A DNA stretch of 64,000 nt from Pogonophryne albipinna. Its lineage: Eukaryota > Chordata > Actinopteri > Perciformes > Artedidraconidae. Under the pieces are notes generated by a model. The model was not told where the DNA came from and ran no database searches. It saw only the letters and a list, made by a program, of their open reading frames with translations. Location: the NCBI GenBank assembly GCA_028583405.1, contig CM053243.1, forward strand, positions 23,276,867 to 23,340,866, written 5' to 3'. The translations under genes and the position numbers were made by a program. This document shows, piece by piece, positions 25,116-36,379 of this stretch. The stretch's first letter is position 1, and the number at the start of each line of letters is the position of its first letter.

Positions 25116-25883
25116 AGGTCCCATGTCATGGCCATTTCTACTGATCATAATTCCATTGTTGAGGTCTACTAGATTTATATTGTGCAATTTTCCAAACTCA
25201 CATTGGTTTCTCATACAGCATCTCTGTATAGTATGTGTATTCACTCTCTGTACATGGCTTGTTGGAGCTCCTGCCCCCCCCCCTCCCTGTGAGCCCACTG
25301 TGCTCTGATTGGTCAGCTCACCCACTCTGTTCTGATGAGACCACCACCGTTACAGCAGAACATCAGCGATTATGTGTTACAATGGTAACAACCAGAAAAT
25401 GACACCAGTAAGGACAAACAGATGAGAATGCTGCGTGGGGTCTGGGTGCCGTGTTGGCGGGACGTTGTGCGGCTCGCTGCTGCGAGGAGCAGACAGTGTG
25501 AGCTGGGTTCATTTCCTGCTTGCTGCGTGGGGTCGGCGAGACAGCGAGACATCGCGAATGGACGCGGGAAGGGGGGGGTGCTGAGGGGGGTGCAGCACCC
25601 CCATCTACGAGGCTCCACTAGCACACCCCCCCTCCCCTCCCTCCACGGATTGGGTCCAATCAATGGGTCCATTTGGGTATGGGCACGTCACTGTACCCAG
25701 GAAGAAAAAGAGAAATCTCCAACGAGGCGTTCTGGGGCAGCACAGACAGGTATTGTCCGTGTTAGAGTTTTAATCGCTACAGTACTTTGACGGTTTGTGA
25801 CTTTGCAGACCGTTTACATGCATAAAGACCTTCATAACACACAAGGGGACGGGTAATAACTGGAAAAGCATGACATGGGACCT
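25116..25883. mobile_element. MITE with AGGTCCCATGTCATG termini
   Basis: Inverted ends AGGTCCCATGTCATGGCCAT on the left and, complemented, AGGTCCCATGTCATGCTTTT on the right. The flanks are TTAG on the left and TTAA on the right, suggesting a TTAA target with one mutation. The centre is GC-rich with C-runs; no transposase. Confidence 0.72.
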
Positions 25884-28436
25884 TTAAGTAATGTTTAGTA
25901 AGTCTTAAAATGTATTTCTGATGATTAAAAACCTTTAGCGTCTTCCATCTGGCTTATTTACTTTCCAAAGAAACACCTGTGAGGCTAACTTCTTTATGTT
26001 TAGGCTTTAAGGTAGCCTAGTGGTTACCAGCTCATCCAGTAGAGATGTTGTACTTCCTTGAACATAAACCACAACGTAAAAATCCATCTGACATCATCAT
26101 GAACAAATATTTCTAGCAAAGACCTTACAAAGAATGATCTCCAATTTAAAGAGGTGCACTGCCCCTCAGAGCCATGGAGGCAAAACCACACTGATTTCCC
26201 AAATACAACTCTGATCCAAACCACTTTCTATGCTGGTATTGATTAAATGCAAAATGTATGAAGTAAATATTAACACCTTTATATTCCAAGAGTCATGCAA
26301 ATTAACTTTCTGAATCAGATTGTATTTATGAAACCAGAAAAAGACAACAGGGATGAGAGCTCCCTCTTGCTCTATCTGAGAAAAAGTCTAGAAAAAAAGT
26401 TTTTTTTAAATGTCAAACTATTTTTAAAAACGTACTGGTTTGATATTGCCTTTTTTGCATATCCCAGAAGTTAAATTGCTGAGTATGTACTGATAGGAAG
26501 GGTGGCCAAAATGAAGTTCTAAAACACTTTAAGGAGAGGCTCTAGCAGGCTCACCTTCTCTCTCAAACACTTCCCACTCGGTCCTTCCTAATTCAGTTCA
26601 TGCTCTCTTCTCTTGTGGGCACGAGCATCTCTCTCTGTTGAATGTGGCCCTTGCTCTCCCTGCGTCTCCTCTCTCCCACCTGCTGTGCTTATCTGTTTGT
26701 GTTCTGTTCAATCAACCCCTGGTGTTAGCGACTGGCACGACACAGAGAATAAGCACTATTAGTCACCAGAGACCTCCAGAGGAGCATCTCACACTGTAGG
26801 TCGGAACAACATGGAGAGGGCCGCCACCACGGGAGCTGACCCTTGACTGGCACAACAGACGCACTGCCAGCAGGGTGCGACCAGTGGGAGGAACATAGGC
26901 TTCCAATTATAGACCAAACCAAAGGGGAATGAAGAAAAGAGAAAAGGCTTGACTCTTTTAAAAAGACCACTATTTCAAAGCTCAGCGTGGCTTCAAGAGT
27001 ATTTTTTTGTACTGCTCGTTGCATGAATTAAAACACTAAGATTAAACGGTTGATTCTGAAAATTGCATTAGTAACTCCCCATGAAGTATCAATGGAAAAG
27101 AGTGAAATAGAGGGAAGAAGCTGTGAGAAGTTTGGCAGGTAGTGAGCACAGCCGGTTCAATCTTGAAAACCCAGCAGGTGTGTTTGTCTTACACCTGACT
27201 TCCTCCTTGGCTGGAGTCAGTAAGCATTTATTTGGCCCTTTAATTATATAACACATATGCTCCTTGAGTTGGTTACATTTATTGTTCAACTAGATGCATT
27301 TGATCAAACAAATCTATTCTTTGGTTATACATCATTTTACTCCCCCTGGGACTCTCACTCCTTGTCCAAAAGCTCTGGTTGCCTGGGGGGCTCTATTCTT
27401 TCCACGGATTTCCCTCAAAGTACAGCCTGAAGCATGACATTTTACAAGTAATGGAGAAAAAACACTTTTTTTTTAAAAAACTTTAAAGAAAGGCTTTAGT
27501 CAGGATAACTGACTCGTCTGATACGGATTGTAAGGCCTCAGGTTGTTATATGATATGCTGCTCACGTCTGGATGAGACATTTTGAAAATGTTCAATGTAC
27601 AATTCATGTATAGTTTGTGTGACACTTTAAGGTTATTAGTGAGCTTAAAACATTAAAACTGCTGGTGTAGGTCATGGCTAAATGTTGGCCTACTGTGGTT
27701 CGAGCACTGTGCCATATTTCTTATTGTATTTTTTATATTTGAATAAGCCTGTATGGGACATATGGGGAGCCAAATCAAAATGGCTTAATGACTCCCATGT
27801 TTTCTGACCGCCTCAGTCCAAAGGAAACTAAGTTGTTCGTCTATTGGGTTAGTAGACACTCAAGATACCCACATTTATGTCCACAAGCACTGAAAAAGTG
27901 AGCTTTTATAGATGACCCAATGTTAAGCTTGTGTTACAACTTTCACTCACTGTAAAGCTGGGTCTGGTTTCAGTTTCAGGCAAACTCTTGTGCAGTTTTA
28001 TTTTGATGTGAAAACAAAGTAGACCAACCACAGAACATTGTGATAATAAATATATAAATGTTTAAGCAAACTTTTAAGAACTAAACCTTTTTTTTATCTG
28101 GGGATTATGAACTGTCAAGAAGATTTTGTTTCAGTAGTATAGCATTATAATCATATGCACAAATATCTGGTAACCATGGCAATATGCATACATGTCAACA
28201 AGGTGCTGAGATTTCTGTGTTTCTTCAGAAAGAGGTTTTAAAACAAAGGTCTGCCACTCTGCCAATATTTGAGCTAAATATTTGAAAAATAGTATCCACT
28301 CGTAATATTACAGTTTAAAATAAAAGTGGAAAATCCACAGTCCTTGTTTTGAGCAATTATGTATTCAACGGTTTATGTGGAGGTAATATGAGGTTAACCT
28401 GTCTGAGTTAATGACATCCAGTGGGTATCTTCTTAA
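25884..28436. other. unannotated stretch, probable intron
   Basis: No gene or clear transposon. A GGTAGCCTAGTGGTTACCAG segment near 26011 resembles the start of tRNA-derived SINEs but lacks the rest. A purine-rich A tract occurs near 27460. Confidence 0.4.
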
Positions 28437-28770
28437 AGGGGGGGTAGGTAAGTTTGAGAAACCGGCTCGAGTTACACTTTTTGTTATATTCCATGGAATG
28501 CTCTTAACATCCCGATAGCAATGCATATCTTAAGTGCTTTGACAAAAAATCCATAAAAAAATTTCATCTGTGGAAGTCGTAATACTGTAAAAAGTACGAC
28601 CAATCCGTTTAGCCGGGCCGGCTAAACGGATTGGATTGCCGTCCTGTCTGTCAGCCTTCCATCTCGTGCACGCACAAATGTATCTCGTGCCCTCATTGGG
28701 CGTGCCGTCATTGGGCGTGCATTGCAGCAGTACTTCAATGACTCGCCAGCAACAGGCGGCCACTTTCACC

Positions 28771-29490
28771 ATGGCAGAGTTAGGTTCAACATCGTCTACT
28801 GGTGGCAAAAGAAATAATGTAACGGAGCAAATTATGAACAAAAACAAAGTGGAAACTAGGAGAATTCAAACCAGAGTCAATATCGGAGTTGCTTTTCAAC
28901 GATGGCGACAACTGATGCAACACACCTATGGGGGTTATTCCCTATCTTTATTCAAGAGCATGGTATTTAAATTTGAGAGCATACTTTATGTATTTATTTC
29001 CCTCAAACCCTGTCCTCGCACTCAAATAGTGCCTGCTTGCACTTAGATTTGCTCTGCTTCTGCTCAAACTGTACGCTTGCACTCAGATATATTGCTGCTT
29101 ACGGATTTTTTCTGCTCTCAGATTTATTCTCTGCGCGCTCGAAACTTTTGTGCAACAATCCTGTCAAAATCCCTCAACCAATAGGAGGCCAGGTGTCCTT
29201 GCGGGTGCGTTCGTTTTACTTATTACAGCGTCCCGTAAGGGCGGTTACTCTTTGGTTTGTCTTTGGTGCGATGACAGGGTTTGAGTGAAGGAAATCAATA
29301 AAGTATGCTCTCAAATGTAAATACCACGCTCTTGAATAAAGATAGGGAATAACCCCCATACACACCGAGTTGAAATCTGACGCCGTGGTCGCTCTTTTTC
29401 TCTTGGACAGGTTTTGTATGGTTTACAATTCCCCTGAACTATATAGCCAACCTAAGTCATGTGCGCGTTCATGTGTGTTGGAGGAGGTGC
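28771..29490 (+). pseudogene. transposon-encoded ORF fragment, interrupted
   Basis: From ATG at 28771 a frame reads MAELGSTSSTGGKRNNVTEQ and later RIQTRVNIGVAFQRWRQL. It is interrupted at codon 52 (end 28926) by the element at 28927-29360. After the duplicated CACACC codons it resumes at 29367 with ELKSDAVVALFLLDR. The RVNIG.AF.RWR...KSD..VA.FLLD pattern resembles the N-terminus of proteins that I associate with fish DNA transposons, from memory. The catalytic domain is missing. This is probably what remains of a gene carried by the parent of the TTAA family; it is not a host gene. Confidence 0.55.
28927..29360. mobile_element. MITE with 60-bp inverted repeats, nested
   Basis: The left end TATGGGGGTTATTCCCTATC continues through CTTTATTCAAGAGC and TTTGAGAGCATACTTTA. 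The right end mirrors all of these, closing with GATAGGGAATAACCCCCATA. CACACC flanks both sides (28921-28926 and 29361-29366), extendable to 7-8 bp with one ambiguity, which would suit a hAT. It sits inside the ORF of the TTAA-family element. Confidence 0.78.
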
Positions 29491-29590
29491 TCTGTAAGGA
29501 AGTCTGAAGGAAGGGGCGGATTCTTTTCGGCTGTGTACTTTCAAATTTTAGTGCACTCGAGCCGGTTTCTCAAACTTACCTACCCCCCCT

Positions 29591-32500
29591 TTAAGTCTTT
29601 TTAGTATAGAGTTTCCTATTTGTGTTTCCCTGTTGAGCTGCAGCGAACAAATAGTAATTAAAAGGATAACAATTGTGAAACTTTAGATGTAAAATATAAG
29701 TCTTATATCAACTATATATAAATGATATTTAGAATCATATTTTGCGGAGAAAAACACACAATTCTGTCTCCCATCACTTACAATCAAAACTTGTCTCAAT
29801 GTACACACTGTACTGCATAACACTTTTTCGTGCCAAAGCCTAACCAAACCTTCACCACATTGTTCTGCAAATAGTTACACCACATCAGAAAATGCTTTCA
29901 TTTTTCGTTGTAGAGGGTATGGGCAAATAACAAGACATTTATAAAATGTAATTTGAAGGATTTGCTGATTAAGCTAATTATTATGCTGCCTTATATTTCT
30001 TATCAATCAGCATATACACACACACACAACAGTACTCAAAGACATTGTAGGTATGAAAATGACAAGGATACTGGCTGGGAAATCTTTAACTGTGAATAGC
30101 GGATGCACAGTTAACATCCTACAGTGCGAGAGGGCTAGCAGGTGCCAAAAACTGTAGTTCAAGTTGAAAAACATGATTGCTCTGATCTATTTTTCATCTA
30201 TTTGTAAATGTGATATGAGTGAGATGAATCTAACTTCCATGTATATTGTAAACTACATGTTAAACCCACCTGCTATTTGTTTTCCCTCTCTCAGTAAAAA
30301 TAAAATGTCCCTTTCACATCATTCCCTAACGCATGCCAGCTGACTTCATTACACTCCTGCCAAACCATCCCTGAGACTGTAACCCTGCAATTTATTCATC
30401 TAAACGTCAAAGGCACTCGCTCTGTTGCCTCCTTTTCAACCAAGCCAAGCCCCACAGAGGATGGGCTTCCAATGCACTGGCGTTTTCCCAGTTTAAACAG
30501 TATTATCTATTTTCAATAAACAACATGTGAGTCTGTCAAGAAAGATGTGTGACTACAGCTGGGATCAAGCGAAGATGGAAACTTTGGTTAAACAAACTCT
30601 CGTGTGTTTTGCAGTCGATCACTCGCTACAGTGACTTAACACATGTGTTGTGTTTCAGGAAATGTGAAGTGCAGCAAGCAGGCTGTTGTTTCCTGTCTCA
30701 GAGGGCTGTAACACCACAGACCCATGACAGACTCATAACCTAATACTCTTGACTGGCAGGTGTGTTTATCAAGGCAAGACATCCCAACAGTCTGCAGGCA
30801 GAGCCATCAAAGAATGTTTCTAGCTGTGATCTGTTGTCCGTAATGAGGAGGGTCCGGAGGTTTGCTCTGTGCGACAAGGCAGGCTATGGGTGACTGGACA
30901 CCGCTGAAGAGTCATTATGACTCACAGAGAGATGCTGAAGAGGAGGAGAGAAAGATGGGTTCTTAGCAAGAGGTATAATAACTCTCATAAAGTGTTGGAG
31001 GACTGTAGACAGAGTGAAAGTCCATACAGTTGAGTACCATGAGGACATCATGTGGGCCTTAAAACCAATCTTTCATTTCAGAGGGTTTCATTATTATTTA
31101 CCTATTGATTAAGTTTCATGCGAGATATCATTATATTGCATATGCTGTGATCTGATTATACAGTATGGTCTACCATAAGGCAGTTTATGTCTGATCATAA
31201 TCTATATTTGTCATATTGTTAAAAATCCTATGAAAAAAGATTGATTCCAAGTACAAGTGTTGTCTGTGTAGCCAAAGCCTGATATAACTCACTGAGCTAT
31301 TAAAAACACATCAGTAAACCACACTGTTTCACTGACACGTTACTTAATTACCAAAAACACAGCCGCTGCTGTTAATTTGCACTCAATCCCTCATACACTG
31401 CTGAGAATACTCACTACCACCCTCTGTTTTAGGAACTTTGTTATGACTTGCATATTGATTACCTGTTTTTAAACAATTATATGTAACAGGAATGTATGGG
31501 TTTGGAGCACGAAGGGCAAGAAAGTAGGAAAATATGAGACTTACAAATGTCAGCGTTCTCCTGTAAAGAGGCAAGTAGATCATTTTTAGATGTGGTGCTC
31601 TTTAGCATGTTCATTATTTTGTTTGGGGCCCCAAATCCCTAAACTCAGTCACTTCACTTTCATCAACAGTTGATCATTAATAAGGAGATACTCAATTAAC
31701 TTTATGTTAAATGATGGGTATCATTTAAAAAAATAAACTTAATTAAATACTGTTTTAAACAACATTTTTAACAGTGCTGTTAAATCAAGAAAACAGTGTC
31801 TAAATAACGTTGAACATACAGCCAAAGAGCTTAATATCAGAGAATATAAACTGGTACAAAACCGCTGGTAATGTTCTTTTTTATTTTATTAGAATATTTT
31901 CTGGGAGGAAATAATATATTATTAGGCTTAAATGTGAAATTACTCACATAACGTTTTATTTTAGGTGAAGGGCAGCCAGTGTTTTGAACATGAACAGCTC
32001 TTCTGATTGAAAAATTAAAAACGATTACATAACCGAGCATCTTATCTAGTATGATGCGCAAATGTTGAGCTGGAATCTGCTCCATTTAAAATAAAAAAGA
32101 TTCATGTTGTGGATTCATAAGATTTAAATAATAACTGCACTATCTCCAATGTGGTGATATATAAAACCTTGTCCCAATAAATACAAAATCAATTTCATTT
32201 TTTATTAATTTCTCTATGTGACACAAACAATTTTTTGTCACATCGTTTTTTTTATCAAACTTACACCCCTATAACAATCGGTGTAATAGTAAATATCTGC
32301 AGTTTTTACACATCATTTCCACAAATTCCTGCTCCTGTTTGGTCGGTCTGAACTTGTGGCAAACAGGCTACATAAATGTTTCTGCAGCGGTTCATGAATC
32401 TCGTCTCGGCTGCAGTTGTGGTTTGTGTGAGTTTAATTCCCTGTTGCACTTTTGCCTGACAGAGACACTTCCTTCAGCTTCTCCAACACTGAAGACGCAG

Positions 32501-32937
32501 ACTTAAGCGGGAATGTTGCAACATACGTGGCTAGCCTGAGCTTGAGCCTGTAACATGTGTTGTAGGAAAGAAGTCCCATGAGCCCTTTTCACAGATGCAT
32601 GTTTCACACTGAAATCTTACGGAACGTTTTTCTGCTTTTAGAGAGTTGGAGCAGCACAGGATTTACAAGAGAAAATGATCAATTGGTCTCATTGCTTAAA
32701 GCCCGGGGCAGTTTCAAGAATAGCTGCTAACTTCTGTAACTGATTTAAACCTGCAATAATTGATTTTTATTTCTGGGCAGCGGTTACAATTTGTGGAAAC
32801 TAGCATTTAAGTTCTACAAGTAGTATAAAGTAACTCTTCTGCAAACAGTTTCTATTTACAATTATTTTTTCTTTATTTGGGCTGTAAGAGCTTTTTCACT
32901 GAATACAACTGCCTGCTGCAGCAGAAAGTGACACGAT
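29591..32937. other. unannotated stretch, probable intron
   Basis: Only the direct repeat at 30082-30208 and a short CA run near 30010 stand out. The rest is AT-rich with no coding signal. Confidence 0.4.
30082..30208 (+). repeat. dispersed direct repeat, copy 2
   Basis: Same orientation as 24454-24570. The 5' half is diverged and the last 58 bases are identical. It is not next to a LINE here, unlike copy 1. Confidence 0.8.
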
Positions 32938-33035
32938 TACCTCATTCACACCAACGGTGTTTCAGGGCCGGTTCGGAGCTGGAGCTTGAAAAGCACCGGG
33001 TTTTCCTGTTCACACCGCAGCGGAGCAGCCTCTTA

Positions 33036-33622
33036 TACCTCATTCACACCAACACAACTCCGGTTCAAGCTCCGTGCTAGAGCTTTTCAGGTTCAGAACC
33101 GGTTCTTCGGTTTAGCTCCGGCTCTTTTCACACTGCCCAGAGTCCGACTGGTGCTGCGTCATTGCGTCATTGTTTGCGTCATGACGTAACCGTTTGCGTG
33201 CCTGCTTCATAAAGCCAAACCGCGCGGAAACCCCTCACAGCTGACACCGACAACAACAATGACCAATTGTGCTCCAGCTTCCTCTGTACCTCTTCGGAAG
33301 ACCAGATTCCCAGTAGGTAGCTGGTCTCTTTAGTGGACCACTGCTGCTTGTTAAGTTTCTCCATCGTTGTGTACAAGCTGGATAAAACGCAGGCTTTTTG
33401 TTGTTGTTCAGGAGTTGATCCCGCCCCTGCCCCTGCCCCCGCCTCGACGTAAGCGTGACGTATGTGGTGCTTTTGCTCTGGCCGGACAATTTTGTGGTGC
33501 TCGAAATGAACCGGATTCCGGAGCTAAGAGGCTGCTCCGCTGCGGTGTGAACAGGAAAACCCGGTGCTTTTCAAGCTCCAGCTCCGAATCGGCCCTGAAA
33601 CACCGTTGGTGTGAATGAGGTA
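33036..33622 (-). mobile_element. PIF/Harbinger-like element, inner copy (self-insertion)
   Basis: Complete, 587 bp, with TACCTCATTCACACCAAC at the left and GTTGGTGTGAATGAGGTA at the right. It is flanked by the 3-bp duplication TTA (33033-33035 and 33623-33625), the classic PIF/Harbinger target size and sequence. It lies in reverse relative to the copy it entered, so the two form a large inverted repeat with arms of about 480 bp. Confidence 0.82.
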
Positions 33623-33784
33623 TTAGCTCCGGAATCCGGTTCGTTTCAAGCACCAAAAATTGTCCGGCCAGAGCAAAAGCACCACATACGTCACGCTTAC
33701 GTCGAGGCGGGGGCAGGGGCAGGGGCGGGATCAACTCCTGAACAACAACAAAAAGCCGGCGTTGTATCCAGTTTGTACACAACG

Positions 33785-34024
33785 ATGGAGAAACTTAACA
33801 AGCAGCAGTGGTCCACTGAAGAGACCAGCTACCTACTGGGAATCTGGTCTTCCGAAGAGGTACAGAGGAAGCTGGAGCACAATCGGCCATTGTTGTTGTT
33901 GTCGGTGTCAGCTGTGAGGGGTTTCAGCGCGGTTGGGTTTGGCTTTATGAAGCAGGCGCGCAAACGGTTACGTCATGACGCAAACGATGACGCAATGACG
34001 CAGCACCAGTCAGACTCTGTGTAG
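33785..34024 (+). pseudogene. Myb/SANT-like ORF remnant of Harbinger element
   Basis: From ATG 33785 the frame reads MEKLNKQQWSTEETSYLLGI, then WSSEEVQRKLEHN. This has the spaced tryptophans and ET..LL..W....VQ..L pattern of the Myb/SANT-like (trihelix) protein that PIF/Harbinger transposons encode beside their transposase. After HN the similarity stops and the frame runs through element 3' sequence to a stop at 34022-34024. The inner copy encodes the same start on the minus strand (near 33367 downward). Only the first helix region survives. It indicates the parent family; function is not expected. Confidence 0.6.
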
Positions 34025-34121
34025 TGTGAAAAGAGCCGGAGCTAAACCGAAGAACCGGTTCTTAACCTGAAAAGCTCTAGCACGGAGCTTGAACCGGAGT
34101 TGCGTTGGTGTGAATGAGGTA

Positions 34122-34970
34122 TAAGGCCCCCTGAACCCGCAGTAAAGTTGTCAGCCAGACTCACTATAAAGCTCTACAAAACCGAAGGGGGGAATGGAGC
34201 TGTAGGTTCAGGTGATTATTGTTCATACTACAAGCGACCTCCTTTCACATTTTCTGTTTCAATTATAGCTGTTTCATGAACAACTCCCAAGAACAGTTCA
34301 AAACACTCTTGCAAGTTGGTGTAATTCATAAAACCCTATAGCACTAAGCGTTGCCCCCCTAATTGAAATCCGATGCAATTGATCTCAGGTTGTGAAAAAC
34401 ATATGTATTAATAAAAGAGCAAGCCCAAAATTGCCAAAGTTTTCTGTTTTGAGTAAAAAATCTCCAGGTGCAACTTCATAACATTTACTCTGATTCAGAG
34501 GCACGGAAATGCATTTCTGAACACATATCCTGCCGACCAAAGGAAAAGATACTCTTCTTTTTAATGTCAGCGTAAAGAAATCTGTGATATTACCACACAA
34601 AGGTAACACCTGCAAAATATATATTTGTGTTTAACATAGCCAGTAAATGTCAAAGCTCTATTGGGACACATTTCAATGTGTGACTTCCAACAATTGTTTA
34701 GTATAAAACAGTCTGGATTTTTTAAATTAATTTCATTAAAGTTGGATATTGTAACTTCACCCTGAAAAAGAGGAGGCAGGATAAGATTTTACATTAAGGT
34801 CCATATTAGCAGTTTTTTCTCTATTTGTTCTGCATCCAATTCACACACTTATAGTCTCTTGCTGTATCCTCAAAAGCTGTATCCTTTGATGTTACATTTC
34901 CAGGTGAAATATGTAAGACTGACATGGCCTATCCCAAGAAAATAAGCTATTTTATCAGTGGCGAATTCAG
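34122..34970. other. unannotated stretch, probable intron
   Basis: AT-rich, no gene, transposon or tandem repeat recognised. Confidence 0.4.
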
Positions 34971-35180
34971 TGAATTCAGGAAATATATTTAGAATTCAGT
35001 GCTCCAAATGTGTGAATTCAGGAAATATATTTAGAATTCAGTGCTCCAAATGTGTGAATTCAGGAACTATATTTAGAATTCAGTGCTCCAAATGTGTGAA
35101 TTCAGGAACTATATTTAGAATTCAGTGCTCCAAATGTGTGAATTCAGGAACTATATTTAGAATTCAGTGCTCCAAATGTG
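34971..35180 (+). repeat. 42-bp minisatellite, five units
   Basis: Five tandem units of exactly 42 bp, each TGAATTCAGGAA[A/C]TATATT followed by TAGAATTCAGTGCTCCAAATGTG. Units 1-2 carry A and units 3-5 carry C at the variable site, so the array grew at least twice. Because 42 is a multiple of three it is open in one frame, which is a by-product and not a gene. Confidence 0.95.
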
Positions 35181-35974
35181 TGAAACATTCATATTTCTAC
35201 CTAATTTCTTAGCACAATTTTACAATGTTTACAGTGTACAACTTGACTTGTACATTGACTTCTTATTTGGTTGACACGTGTTATTCCAGAAGGCAATATG
35301 GGACATTTTCATTAAATTAAAGCATATCAGTAAACTGAGTCTGGCCCGGTCTGGCCACATGATGTGATGCTCATTTTAATTTTGGCCCCCAGTGAAATTG
35401 AGTTCCTCACATGAACGTTAAGGGTTAATGTTAAGTGGAGTAAATGTTAAAAGGCTATTAAAGGCTTTGAAATGGTGAAACATTATTACTTTCAATAACC
35501 GATAATATAAATCCCAAATGCCCTGGATTGAACTTGATTCTCTGGAATATACTTTGAAATTGAGTTTAAGACCTGCTGATTATCTAGTGTGGCAAACCTT
35601 TGTGTCTGTGGGTTGAAATGTCCCAAATGATGCCAATATCGTACTTCAGGGACTGAAAATTGACTGAGGTGACAGAAGTGTAATGTGGGAAATGACGAGG
35701 CAAAGAAATGAAAAAGCTGTAGAGAGAGTTGGCATTGGGTTCAGCCGGCTAGTCTGCCTGCAGTGCTCACACAGCCTGAATACAAAATCCAGTCGTCTTT
35801 TTTTTGCCTTGAAATAAATCATTGCACATGATCCTGGATATGCGCTGTCAATCACCCTTTACAGCAGATTGAGCAGCAGACTACTGGTGATCTTCACATT
35901 AAAACATCCAGTTTCCTGCAATCCAGTGGCATATTAATGTATATATTTCAAATGAGTTACTTATGATCCACAAC

Positions 35975-36379
35975 CAGGGGCGTCCCTCCCTACAGGACGA
36001 TCACGCAGACTGCGTGGGGCCTCACCTCGCGGAGGGGGCCTTATCTCGCGGATGGGGCCTCATCTTGCGGAGGGGGCCTCACCTCGCGGAGGGGGCCTCA
36101 TCTGCGGAGTGGGCCTCATCTTGCAGAGGGGGCCTCATCTTGCGGAGGGGGCCTCATCTTGCGGAGGGGTCCTCATCTTGCGGAAGGGGCCTCATCTTGC
36201 GGAGGGACCCTCAACTGAGCCGCAAATGCGGCGCACCTATGCGTTTATGCAGCGCAATTAGTGTGGCGCGGCACGGTGTCGCCGCTGCGAGGCTCCCCCC
36301 CCCCCGTCGACGCTCGCGAAACAGAGGGCCTCATCCTCTAACTTTGCGTGGGGCCTCAAATTGGCCGGGGACGGCCCTG
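35975..36379 (+). mobile_element. hAT-type MITE with perfect 8-bp target duplication
   Basis: TCCACAAC flanks both sides (35967-35974 and 36380-36387). The ends are CAGGGGCGTCCC and, complemented, CAGGGCCGTCCC. The 405-bp body has no coding frame; about half of it is a minisatellite of GGCCTCATCTTGCGGAGGG-like units. Terminal CAGGG and 8-bp duplication are typical of hAT elements. Confidence 0.85.
36012..36215 (+). repeat. minisatellite of about 19-20 bp inside the hAT MITE
   Basis: About ten imperfect units of GGGCCTCATCTTGCGGAGG with C/T and spacing variants. It gives spurious open frames on both strands. Confidence 0.85.

Larger units (their letters stand above)
28437..29590 (+). mobile_element. 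TTAA-family element, copy 2 (longest, with partial ORF)
   Basis: TTAA at 28433-28436 and 29591-29594 frames inverted ends GGGGGGTAGGTAAGTTTGAG and AACTTACCTACCCCCCCT. It shares its outer sequence with the other three copies but has about 740 bp of extra interior, including a reading frame absent from the short copies and a second element inserted in that frame (28927-29360). It is thus closer to the autonomous parent than the short MITEs. Confidence 0.8.
32938..34121 (+). mobile_element. PIF/Harbinger-like element, outer copy (split)
   Basis: The left part 32938-33035 begins TACCTCATTCACACCAAC. The right part resumes at 33626 (GCTCCGGAATCCGG) and ends GTTGGTGTGAATGAGGTA at 34121. It is split by a reversed sibling copy flanked by TTA. 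It carries a Myb/SANT-like start codon region (33785 onwards). The outer target duplication is not clear (GAT on the left, TAA on the right). Confidence 0.75.

Noticed and set aside
26000..26060. tRNA-like or SINE start (GGTAGCCTAGTGGTTACCAG)
   Set aside because: Only the first 20 or so bases resemble a tRNA-derived SINE; there is no second box, body or tail.
34958..35212. 84-codon frame with repeating CVNSGTIFRIQCSK
   Set aside because: The 42-bp minisatellite unit is a multiple of three, so an open repeat frame arises automatically.
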